A program made the translations under genes and the position numbers. The notes under the pieces were generated by a model that made no database searches, was not told the DNA's origin, and saw nothing but the letters and a program-made list of their open reading frames with translations. From positions 15,219,001-15,283,000 of the forward strand of contig NC_053043.1 of the NCBI RefSeq assembly GCF_003473485.1: a stretch of DNA of 64,000 bases, read 5' to 3'. The first letter of the stretch is position 1. Each line of letters begins with the position of its first letter. The stretch is from Medicago truncatula (Eukaryota > Streptophyta > Magnoliopsida > Fabales > Fabaceae). Of the stretch, positions 53,809 through 64,000 are shown one piece after another.

Positions 53809-56026
53809 CATGATTGTAATAAAATAAAAAAGTTATAACTTATATCCCTGTTATAAAGGACTTTTGATAGGAACTTGTAATTACAGTTTTGTGCATGTTC
53901 CTTCAGTTCATGCACCCCTTAGGGTGTGCTATTGTAATTGTAGATGCCAATAGGTTGTAAACTTCCTTGTGGTTTAGAATTGGTGTAGTATATATGTGAG
54001 TGTGTCTAGAAACATAGCAGGTTGATGAAACTTGTCATGTTTCATGTGGAACCTAGGTTTAATATTTGGGACACGATTCATTAAGGTGAATTTGTCTCTA
54101 AAAATGAATAATCACGATTATATTTATCTGTTATTTATTTAATCTAAAGTGAATTTTGATGTTTGCTCTCAAGCTACTCGCCCCCATGTATGTAGCGGGT
54201 TTTAATCAACTGATACCTGCAGCTGCGGTGCATATTCTTTTTGTCATCTCTAAGAGGGATAATTGGAGTATAGAATATGTGATCTCTTGTAACTAGCTAA
54301 ACCATTTCAGTTATGGTTTAGCCAATGATTATTTTATGTTATTGGTGGTTAAGAGTAGGTCGCCGTCTATTTCATTCTATCGATCTATATTGAGAAATGA
54401 TTTTTGACATAAGAACTTTGATGTTGAATACGTACAATGTCCATATTTGTATGTATTTTTGAAATATGTGTAAGTTGTTTGTGGTAAAAAAAAGGAGAGA
54501 TTGAGATGAACGAATGTGGTTGCATACAATGTGTTCAATTCCGAGGTTTTGATGGCTGCTAAAGCAGCTAAAAAAAATCAGGAACAGTATGATTAATTGA
54601 ATATAAACAAAGTTTATACTTCCAGTTTTCAATGGAAATCTTTCTTTTTCTAATACCTATTAAACCAACTAATTCACCATATAACTCCGAGAGAAATTGA
54701 TGAAGTAAAGTTCCACCCTTGAACCACTGATTCTGATACGGGTTGAAGAGAAGTGTCACAAAAATTATTTTAGAAGCTAAGGAATTTTAAAAGTAAAATA
54801 GAAGGTAACCATTTATTATTTTCTTCCTTTCTATGACATTATAATATTAATAATAGGATCACCATGTAGATACAGTCTCTTGCATGAAGTCCATGCACAA
54901 GAATAAAGGACAAAGTAAAAATATTATCATGTGGTTGTGGCAGAAATATAAAATGGGGATGGATATGTATGTGGAATGGAAACGTATAACAAATCTCACG
55001 TGCCCCTTGACTTATTCTTCTACAGTGTATATAATAGATATATGACCTAAATTTGTATTATCTATAATTAAATTTGAAAGGTTTTTATTTAATGACAACT
55101 AAGAAGCTAAGTGAAAATGAAATTTATAGGTAATCTATGTGGTAAGTTGTATATGAAAATTATGAGATAAAATTTATTTAATGGGTAATATCTCAAGAGT
55201 TTAAATGAAATCTGTGAATAGCGTGTTATATAAGTTTACGTTGATGAACAATCTATATGGAATATCACATGTTCATTTAACATACTACGTCATAGTTTTT
55301 ATCAATAGACGTTAATAGATAAACCATTTTAATTGAATGCTTTAAGATTTTAGATGTAATTATCGATGCACGAAATTCACATACAAATTTAAGCAACAGA
55401 TACTCAATTTCTTTAGTTTACATTCCTTTCCCCTTGTTGATACAATTGACACAGACTTTGCTTTTCAGTTATAAAAAAAAGTGGTCTCTCATTGGATTAT
55501 TACTATAGCATGAAGTACCTTATACGGTCATACAAAATTTGTATAATTACATAGGAAACTTAATTAAATCAAATGATAACAAGATATGGTGTGGTGGGTG
55601 GGTGGCTAGAGCATGGAGATATTTATTTATAATTTTCAACCTTACAGTACACATTTTTCTGACCATGCACAAACACTAAGACCAACATAACAAACAAAAA
55701 GAGTCCCAAACATGATGTTGTCCCTGATTTTGATTTCGTCACTCATATATAAACTTCAAATGTGCTGCTATTTCCTGGAAGCACACCATTCTTTGGCCCT
55801 AAGTTTCTTCCCTATCACTATCAAAGAATAGTCAAAATTAGACATTTTTACTTTGACCATGACAATTGACAATACACACATACTTATACATAACACATAC
55901 TAGTAAACAAACATGCTCCAATTCATTGTTTTAAATATTCAAAGACTATGTCAATAGAGTTGAGTACTCATCACTGATCCTCCTCACATTTTCACACCTA
56001 CTTCAAAAAATCCAATCCAAACACAT
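53809..56026. promoter_or_regulatory. RAN1 3' flank and VQ gene upstream region
   Basis: AT-rich spacer without a recognisable gene. Upstream of the VQ gene, W-box cores occur: TTGACC at 55853-55858, TTGACA at 55866-55871 (weaker), and inverted GTCAAA near 55831. These would fit control by WRKY factors, the usual partners of VQ proteins. Confidence 0.4.
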
Positions 56027-56740
56027 ATGAGTAGTACCATGACTGCTTCTACTGATCAATATTGGATGCAATACTATCAACAACCTCTCATGGATCATAC
56101 TCTAAATCCACCACCTATAGAAAATTTCTCTGATTCAACTGTGATGACAACAAATCCTATTCCATTAGAGACTATGATTTTGAGCCCAACAAATTCATAC
56201 ACAAACACTAGTGACCAATTGACACCAAAGGGTGGTAATATATCCAAACCAATTAGAAGAAGATCTAGAGCTTCTAAGAGAACACCAACAACACTACTCA
56301 ATGCAAATACAACCAATTTTAGACAACTTGTGCAACAATTCACTGGTTGTCCTAGTACAACTTTGTCCTCGTCGTCGTCGCTAGGTGTTCATAAAGGACC
56401 TATTACCTTAAACTTTCAACAAGGTAGTAGCAAACAGAATGTTCAACATGACACAACAGCTAGGTTAATGTCACAACTTAGTAGCACAAGTTATAATCAA
56501 GTTCATCATCAAGTGACTAAGCCATTTCCATGGAACAAGGAGCAAATTCAAGCGCCTCGGCAACAGCAGAGTGGCTATAACTCATTTGAATATGTCAAGA
56601 ACAACAATTTTGTTCCGAATTCGGGTAACTCGTTGTCAAGGCCTAGGAACTTGGATGTTTCTGATGGATTGGTTGTGGATAATGATTTTGGTTTGCATGA
56701 TCTAACTGTGAATGAATTCTCCAATGATACTTTTATGTGA
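56027..56740 (+). CDS. VQ-motif transcriptional cofactor
   Basis: Single-exon gene, 237 aa, as usual for VQ proteins. The core motif FRQLVQQFTG lies at residues 98-107 (FxxxVQxxTG), where the VQ pair contacts the WRKY domain. Just before it is a basic segment, RRRSRASKRTPTTLLNANTTN, cut here for reading as RRRSRASKR (78-86), a likely nuclear localisation signal. The N-terminal half is rich in Thr, Pro and Gln and the C-terminal half in Asn, Ser and Gln; both look disordered. The RASKRTPTTLLN phrase resembles the Arabidopsis VQ22 group. It probably tunes WRKY activity in defence or hormone responses. The start ATG at 56027 fits; a second Met follows at codon 5. Confidence 0.9.
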   Translation: MSSTMTASTDQYWMQYYQQPLMDHTLNPPPIENFSDSTVMTTNPIPLETMILSPTNSYTNTSDQLTPKGGNISKPIRRRSRASKRTPTTLLNANTTNFRQLVQQFTGCPSTTLSSSSSLGVHKGPITLNFQQGSSKQNVQHDTTARLMSQLSSTSYNQVHHQVTKPFPWNKEQIQAPRQQQSGYNSFEYVKNNNFVPNSGNSLSRPRNLDVSDGLVVDNDFGLHDLTVNEFSNDTFM

Positions 56741-58239
56741 TGAAAATAGAGGTGGACTTAGTTATATTTTGTTCATTGTGTATGCTTCCACATATTATAT
56801 AAGAATAATGTATAAGGTCTATATGCTAGCTTTAATATCTTTAAATTCAATTTAGTTTCTATTTATCTTTTCTTCAGGTTAATACACCAATTATTATTTT
56901 ACGTCTCTTTTTGTATAATGAAAACATAACATCTCAATATTAGTTCAATTTATTTTGAAAATTAATATTTATCTCTTGTTTAGATTATAGATGAATAGGA
57001 AAAGAAAGGTGATTTCAATCCCTTTTGTTCCCGGTGAATTCCCTTGATTAAATTGTTCTTTTTCTTCATGTTCTTAAATTCTTCAAGTGTAGTTCAACTT
57101 ATGTGATTGTATACGAAAAGTGGTAACATTATTTTTATTATTCATTCTCTTATTAATAAAAGGAAAATGTTAACTTATGCTCTTAAAACATAAGTTAATG
57201 AGTCAAAAGTAGAAATATATTGTTGAAATTAATGCATTTGAATTTAATTTTATTACTTTTTATTAATTGAATGCACAACTTAACATTACCCTAAATAAAA
57301 TCAAGGCAGGTACAATTACTTTATGTGGGAATGTCCCTCAATATGTGTGATAATATTGACATCGAAGAGTGTTAGAGTAACTGTTGTTAGCACTTCTAAA
57401 CATATATATTCTACATTGTGATTACTGATTAGAGTTTCTCTTTCTCTTTACAACAATGTTATTTAAGTATGATTTTTTTGTTCGTCTTAACCGTCAAATT
57501 CTAAAAACGGAAATGATATTTGTAGCGAGAGGGATGATAGCGAACAAATAGTGAAACGTCTTATTGGTTATTTCATAATGCATACCCTCTTAATTTCCAA
57601 CAAATGCAGAGGTTCAATTTTTTTTCTACTGTTGGTTGAGACGTAAACATTCGTGGTGTTCACGAGAGATGTACTTTGCTATATATAACGGTTCTCTTCT
57701 GATAAAGAGGTCATAGTAATCCAAAATCTAACCATAAATTAAGTAAAGTATGTTCAATGGTTGTGCCAGTTAACAATGTGAGAGAGGTGTTATAAGCTAA
57801 TGTTGTGCATCACATCTTGTAGCAGGAAGAATATCAATTACTAGTGTTGAATTGGATAGTTCAAAAGGAGTGATCTAGTCTTGGTCACAGGGACCAGCTC
57901 GAGGGAAACAAGGGTAGATGGTGGGCTAGTTTTGGCTGCATCTGCATTTAATGAAGTATACTTTGAACAAAGTCCAACCTTATCTTTTCTGTTTCACACT
58001 ACAATATTGATTTAATATACGTACAAATTAATCTACAGTAGTATAACGATGTTAATAAAAAAATATAGAAGAAACATCGCATAGTCATAACTCTCCAACA
58101 AAAGAAACAGACCCTTAGAAAGATAGTAGAAGATAGTAGTGTTAAAGATTTAGATATTCAAAATAAATTTATGATATTAGTGAACTTATAATATAAATTA
58201 TTAATCTTATTATATAATACTTCAAATACTAATATATAG
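56741..58239. other. Spacer 3' of the VQ gene; no gene
   Basis: AT-rich. A MITE-like piece lies at about 57163-57295, with tips AATGTTAACTTATGC and, inverted, AATGTTAAGTTGTGC, and a perfect 10 bp hairpin TTAACTTATG / CATAAGTTAA at 57170-57179 and 57189-57198. No coding gene was recognised. Confidence 0.4.
57163..57295. repeat. Probable small MITE
   Basis: Inverted tips of about 15 bp (AATGTTAACTTATGC versus AATGTTAAGTTGTGC) around an AT-rich core. No target duplication was identified. Confidence 0.4.
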
Positions 58240-58664
58240 TGTTAGGATTTATCAAACTAATAAGAAAATCAAGAGAGAATGAAGTAGGATGATATGTTTA
58301 GATTTCTTAAAAATAGTGTATTTTTTATATGAACAAAAGTGTGGTATTTATTTATACTACAAAATTTACTACTATTACATATGAAATTATTTAATTTACT
58401 ATTCGAAGTTGACATTTAGATAGGTAATTGACCGCTACTATTATAAGTTGACATTATTGATAAATATTTCAACATAAATAGTAAGACATATAATTCTAGA
58501 ATAATTTAGATTTTTATAATTTCTTATAACACTGATCCTTTGAAATATCTACATGATGCTCCATTTAAGTCTTGTCGAGGATAATTTATGTTGCCTCGTT
58601 AAAAACCTTATTAAAAAAATCCATTAGGATAAAATCCTTAATAAGGAAAAAAAAAAGTGCAACA
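58240..58664 (-). repeat. LTR of the decayed copia fossil
   Basis: Begins TGTTAGGATTT and ends GTGCAACA on the plus strand. The purine-rich tract TTGAGGGGGAAAAA (minus strand) abuts its inner edge. Confidence 0.7.
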
Positions 58665-61190
58665 TTTTTCCCCCTCAACCAAACACACGATGTTCTTCTT
58701 TAAAGATCTTGAAGTTGGCGCATTCTGATACTTTGTACGTGCTTGAAAACTGATGTAAGTGCTTTTGTGAAAAGATCTGCCACATTATCACTCGAACAAA
58801 TATATTGAATATCCACCTCTTTACTTCTTTCAAGTTCTTGTGTGAATGAGAAGAACTTTGGAGGGATATATTTGGTTCTATCACTTTTGGTGTAACCTTC
58901 CTTCATTTGGGTAACACAAGCAGCATTGTCTTCATACAAAATTGTTGGATTCTTATTAACTGTTAAACTAGACGCTCCTTGGATATGTTGGGTAACTTAT
59001 CTTAACCATCTACACTATTTGCTTGCTTCATGAACGGCTATTACTTCATCATGATTTTAAGAAGTTGCTACAAGTGTTTGCTTTTGAGATCTGCATGATA
59101 TTGCAGAGCCACCATATGTAAACACATATCCAGTTTGTGATTTAGCAATATGTGGATCTGACAAATATTTTGCATCTGCAAAACCAAGCAAAACTAGTTT
59201 TTTTTTGTTAGAATAAAACAAACCAAGATCTCACGTGTACCTCGGAGATATCGAAATATATGTTTTACTCCTTTTCAATGTCTCTTTGTAGGACATGAAC
59301 TGAATCTCGCAAGTAAATTCACGGCAAAAGCTATATCAGATTTTGTACAATTAGTAAGGTACATAAGTGTCCCAATTACACTGAGATATGGCACTTCAAA
59401 GCCAAGATCATCTTCATTATCCTCCTTAGTTCTAAAGGGATCCTTTTCAAACATTAAGTGTTCTACCTATCATTGAAGTACTCAGAGTGTTTGTCTTGTC
59501 CATATTAAACCCTTTTAATACTCTCTCTGCATAATTTGATTGATGTACTAATATACCATTTTTTTAATGTACTCAATTTGTAGAGAAAATCATAACCTAG
59601 TTTTTCCCCAATCTTTCATTTCAAATTCTTTAAGTACTCTCTTACTTCTTTAATTTCTTCATTATTACCAATGATATTTAAATCATCAATATAAACAACA
59701 GTTATTACAAAACCAAATATTGTTTTCTTATAAAAAACACAAGGACAAATTGGATTATTCTCATAGTCTTCTTTAAACAAATATTCACTTAGCCTATTGT
59801 ACCACATGCGTCTGGATTGTTTTAACCTATACAATGATCTTTGTAACTTAACTGCATGCATTTTTCTAGGTTTTGATGTCTTAGGCCTCTTTAGTCCTTT
59901 CAGTATTTTCATGTATATGTTATTATCAAGTGATCCATATAAATAAGCAGTAACAACATCCATAAGATACATATCAAGATTGTTAAAAACCTACAAACCA
60001 ATTAATTAACAAAAAGTAATTGTATCCATAACAGGAAAATATGTTACATCATAATCAATTCCTGTCTTTGGAAAAAACTATGTGCAACAAGACGAGCCTT
60101 GTATCTTACAATTTCATTTTTCTCATTTCATTTTCTTACAAAAACTCACTTATACCAAGAGGTTTCACACCTTCAGTCTTTTTTTATTTTTTTGACAAAC
60201 ACGCCTTCATGAATAACCACAATAGGCCCAAATACTTTTCGATTTTTAAGAGAATTTAATTCGGTATATATTGCATCTTTCTAATTTTTCCAATCATGTC
60301 TATTTTATCATTCGTTAGTAGTTATGGGTTTGGGATCATCATTTTCATTCGTAATTTCACATCCAATGGAGAATGAAAATATCTCATCAATATTCATGCC
60401 TCTTCGGCTCCACTTATTTTCCGTATTAACATAATTAATTGAAATCTCAAGATCATTCTTGTTTTCAGTTTCATTATCAATGATCTCATTATCATCTTGT
60501 GTTCTTCGATAGCACACTTTTCAGTTATGAATTTATTATTATCTAGTGTCTTTTCGAGATCACTTTCAATTATATTCACCTTTTATGTTCCTTTTCTTTT
60601 CGGGGATTTTTGTTTTTGGATCCCATAGGTTGGCCACACTTCAAGCGTGCCTTAGATGTACCTGCTACATCATTTAGCTTCAAAATCTCAATATGAGTTG
60701 GGACAATTACAGCTGATACATGCGACTTTGTCACTATTTACAAATCAGTAAATGAATATCGCAGTTGATTTGCTAATTCCTGTAAGTGCACTATTTTCTT
60801 TATAGTTCCTTCACATTATTTATTATATGGGTCCAAATGTAATAAATGGGGGTACATATCATGTTATCTTATTTTCCAATTGTTTATTTTCTTCCCCTAG
60901 AGTTAGAAACTTTGTTTCGTCAAAATGACAATCAACAAATCTTGCCTGAAAAACATTGTTTGTTAAAAGTTCTAGATAGACAATGATTCATACCCCACGT
61001 ATATTCCCACCTCCTTTGAGGTCACATTATTGTTCTTTGTGGTGGAGTTATTGAGACATATATTGCATAACCAAAAATCTTTAAATGAGAAATATTTGGT
61101 TCCTTATCGATTGCAAGTTGATAAGAGGTATGTTCATGATCATAACAACAATTGATCTTAACGGATGGATGAGTGCTAGCTTGTCCTTTA
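58240..61190 (-). mobile_element. Ty1/copia fossil, 5' truncated and decayed
   Basis: Minus-strand remains of a copia element. A 3' LTR lies at 58240-58664 (TG...CA, about 425 bp), preceded in element direction by a polypurine tract. Pieces of RNase H and reverse transcriptase, and a likely integrase end, follow up to about 61190. No 5' LTR was found, so the left part of the element is lost. The coding region is broken in many places, probably more than five. Clearly older than the copia element at 4270-9299 and from a different family. Confidence 0.8.
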
Positions 61191-61576
61191 TTAAATCACA
61201 ACACAATTTTTCTCCCACATATAAGTTATTTGAAATACTAAAATAAACTTTTGTCCAAAAATAAAAATTATTTAAGACAAAAAATTATTCAATATCATAA
61301 CAAAATTTAATGCATCGTTATTCTATCTTATGTTGTGTTGTTTTGTCGTGTGTGCCGCTCTATTTGTTGTTTATCAAATCAAACTAGCCTAACAACGCAC
61401 CCAAAATTTTATAATCTCAAAAACGTCTTACAATTGTAGTGTGCATCACCCACCGATAGTGTCTACGGTAAAGACAGAATCCACTAACACACACTAACAC
61501 CATCTCCATTCCTTTCCCTTTCTCCCTCACTCCCACTCGCCGTAACTCCATCAACACCATTCCCTCCGCCGTCACA
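61191..61576. promoter_or_regulatory. Upstream region of the GCD1-like gene
   Basis: AT-rich to about 61,410, then CT-rich and of higher GC content. The stretch CTTTCCCTTTCTCCCTCACTCC near 61514 is a pyrimidine patch typical of plant housekeeping promoters and leaders. No clear TATA box is seen near it. Confidence 0.45.
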
Positions 61577-63042
61577 ATGCAAGCCATCAACCGTCTCATC
61601 TCCGTCACACGCCACCTCACCACCGACCTTCGCCACTCAAATCTCCGAACATTCTCAATCTCAGTTTCCGGCGGCGGATCCTACGACGACCCTAACTGGG
61701 AAACTCCTTCCTCCTGGTCCACCGGCTTAACCAAAGACCACTTCAACGGCGACTCCGATCCTCAATCAACTCTCTCCGATCTCCAACAAATGGAAGAAAA
61801 ACTTCAGGTATTACGATAGAACAGAAACATTATTGTAACTAATTATTAATTAAAAGAGTAATTATTGTAACTAATTATTACATCGAATAACAGGAACTCG
61901 AAGAAGAGAATCGGAAGAGCAAAGTTTATGTTGATAGTTGGAAGCAACGAATGGCGGATACATGTGTTATGTTGAAGCAAGTTCATGAACCCGGTGCGCG
62001 AGGTTCGTATTTGAAGGACAGTGAAAAAGCCGAAATGTATCGGTTGCATAAGAAGGATCCTCAGGTTTATACAATTGAGAAGCTTGCTAAGGATTATAGG
62101 ATAATGAGACAGAGAGTTCATGCTATTCTTTGGTTGAAGGAGCTTGAAGAGGAAGAAGAGAAGAAACTTGGACATAAACTTGATGATTCTGTTGAGATTT
62201 TGCTTGACACTTTTCCGGAGTTAGTACTTTTTTGAACATTTGAATTGAATTTAGGGTTTTGGTTTAGTTATTATTAAGTGAAAATTGATTGTGCGTATGT
62301 TTAGTTTAGTTTAATTTAGGGTTTAGGGTTTATGGTTTAGTTATTGTTAAGTGAAAATTGATTGTTCATATGTTTAGTTAAATTTAGGGTTTATGGTTTA
62401 TTTAGCGTTTAGTTAAATTTAGGGTTTATGGTTTATTTAGCGTGTGTTTAGTTCTGCGGTAATAAAATTTGATTTTGTAATATTGATTATGACGAAAAGT
62501 GAGTTGAATGTAAAGTGATTTATGTTTGGATACATTCATGTTAAAGTGAGTTGAACAATAAATTGAAGTCTAAATTTTGGAAGCAAAACCAATGCTAGAA
62601 TCAAATTTGGAATCAATTCTATTTGAGAGCAACCAAGCATTTCAAAATTAATTTTATATCTCTAGAATCAATTTTCCCTCCTTCAAAAGTGGAATCAAAC
62701 ATACACTCCTTGTTAAGTGAAAAATGAAGTTCTTATGATTAGTTGACTTTAGGGTTTCTGGTTGTTAAGTTAAAATTGATTGTTCATATGTTTAGTAAGT
62801 TGAATTTATAATTTATAGTATTTATTGCTTTTTCTTTATGTTGTTGTTGCAGATTTTTTATTTCCCATGATAGGGAATTCCATGTTGCGTCGCTTCCTTA
62901 TAAGCCTGACTTCAAGGTGATGCCTGAGGGGTGGGATGGCATTACCAAAGATTTGGATGAAGTTCATTATGAAATCTCCAAAAAGGAGGATGATATGCTT
63001 TATCGAGACTTTGTTGAGAAGATGAACTTCAACAAGAAGAAA
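61577..63042 (+). CDS. GCD1: GCD1-like mitochondrial protein (partial; continues past the window)
   Basis: 5' part of a gene for a conserved mitochondrial protein resembling GAMETE CELL DEFECTIVE 1 of Arabidopsis, which is needed for gamete maturation and mitochondrial function. Three exons are seen: 61577-61807, 61894-62219, 62853-63042. The third ends at AACAAGAAGAAA before a GTGAGT donor, and its intron runs to the window edge. The N-terminus (MQAINRLISVTRHLTT) is basic and hydroxylated, a likely mitochondrial transit peptide. A charged coiled-coil-like segment (MEEKLQELEEENRKS) follows. Then comes YRLHKKDPQVYTIEKLAKDY with RIMRQRVHAIL, which looks like a helix-turn-helix-type segment also seen in mitoribosome-linked proteins. 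The exon 2 donor GA/GTTAGT is chosen because it joins PE to FFISHDREF in frame. The assignment to GCD1 is from memory; a mitoribosomal role is possible. Confidence 0.72.
62240..62460. repeat. Degenerate tandem repeats with telo-box words in GCD1-like intron 2
   Basis: Repeated units of about 35-80 bp built from TTTAGGGTTTATGGTTTA and GTGAAAATTGATTGT...ATATGTTTAG. TTAGGG-type words (plant telo-box complement) occur at least five times. A further diverged unit lies at about 62735-62810. Confidence 0.7.
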
Positions 63043-63064
63043 GTGAGTTCTATTTGGCTGCTAT

Positions 63065-63095
<31 letters not shown>

Positions 63096-64000
63096 GTCAA
63101 TGAAGCATACCTTGTTATATAGAAATAGATAGATATCCTGTGTACTTTATTATGGCCTTGCTATGTTTTTGTGGAGTAGTAAAAGTGTTTGGTATTTTCA
63201 TTGTAGAAATTAAATAGGGTACTATGCGGATAGTTTGGCATGGTATTTTGGTGGGTTTATGGTTGGTAAACTGTTGAGTGTAGAGGACTTCCAAATTTTT
63301 TGTAGAACACAGTTTATATAAGTTTCGACTGAGAAATAAAAAAAGGTTTTAAAATAGAAGATTTAAAGACGGCGAATGACTGGTTAAACAAACATTATTC
63401 TTGATAATTCTGGTTTTGGGTTTGGTGTTCGAGACAAAAGACCTGCCTTAGCCTGAAAAATGCTTACGCTTAGCTTTTATTGGCGCAACTATTACCTTTC
63501 ATATTATGTAGTCTTTGTTAGATGCTGCAGCCGGGCTTGACTCAGTTAGTAACAGAAATACGAGGTAGTATCTGTTAATGCTAGGATTACATAATAAGAA
63601 GAGGGAAGGAATAGTGTGGACTCTTGATTCGTTAACTATTGGGAGTGGAATTTGAAAGGGACAGTCTAGGTCTATTGAATACCTGAAATGTAGAGCAGAG
63701 GTACATTTCCATTGTTACATTATGGGGTCTCCAAACTTGTATCAAACTGATGCTGATCTGAGGGAATTATTTTTGTAATAGATTCGTTGTTTGTACTGTA
63801 TTCTGATGAGTCAGTGTCCAACAACCATTATTAGAGCCCCCAATCTAGCCAGGCTATGGAAATAAAAGGTATTGTAAGGTGAAAAGTGAATGGAATAGTA
63901 CAAAATACAAATCATAATGAATCATTTGCTGATCCTGAGCTGAGACAATTAGCTGAGTATTGGGTGATTAGAAGCAAAGGAGTTTTCCTTTCTGTTTCAA
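63043..64000. other. Intron 3 of the GCD1-like gene, to the window end
   Basis: No further exon was recognised. A run of 29 T lies at 63067-63095, followed by GTCAATGAAGC, possibly the reversed tail of a small retroposon. The rest is unassigned. Confidence 0.45.

Overview
The window is nuclear DNA from a flowering plant, almost certainly a legume. Genes are intron-rich, AT-rich and widely spaced, with GT-AG introns (one GC-AG exception). MITE, SINE and copia sequences of kinds I remember from Medicago and its relatives fill the gaps and introns. The species call is inference; the sequence alone does not fix it.

Layout, left to right. 0.6-2.7 kb: a QRT3-like polygalacturonase (+). 3.4-9.6 kb: a nested transposon block, in which a small MULE-like element carries a hAT-type element and a young, whole-looking Ty1/copia element. 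10.8-16.1 kb: CESA4, a secondary-wall cellulose synthase subunit (+, 12 exons, 1044 aa). 16-20 kb: MITEs and a LINE remnant. 20.3-22.8 kb: a second QRT3-like gene (+), paralogue of the first. 26.5 kb: a single-exon ATL-type RING-H2 E3 ligase (+). 29.7-34.2 kb: CTP:phosphocholine cytidylyltransferase (-, 8 exons). 36.0-39.9 kb: a METTL13-like methyltransferase (-, about 9 exons, one GC-AG intron). 41.1-46.1 kb: TGD4, the plastid outer-envelope lipid-transfer protein (-, 5 exons). 48.0-53.8 kb: RAN1/HMA7, a copper P1B-ATPase (+, 9 exons, 998 aa). 56.0 kb: a VQ-motif protein (+, single exon). 58.2-61.2 kb: a truncated, decayed copia fossil (-). 61.6 kb to the right edge: the 5' part of a GCD1-like mitochondrial protein gene (+).

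The genes do not form one pathway. Two loose links exist: QRT3-like enzymes and CESA4 all act on the cell wall, and CCT (phosphatidylcholine synthesis) and TGD4 (ER-to-plastid lipid import) both belong to membrane lipid flow. I see no evidence that either grouping is more than chance, apart from the QRT3-like pair being a local duplication.

I found no convincing undescribed biological system. The most useful observations are the transposon nest with target duplications readable at each level, a GC-AG intron cutting immediately after the SAM-binding motif of the methyltransferase, four intronic copies of one MITE family, an AC element next to the TATA box of CESA4, and telo-box-rich tandem repeats in the GCD1-like gene. 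Exon boundaries were placed by eye from splice signals, reading frame and remembered homologues, not by alignment or transcript data.
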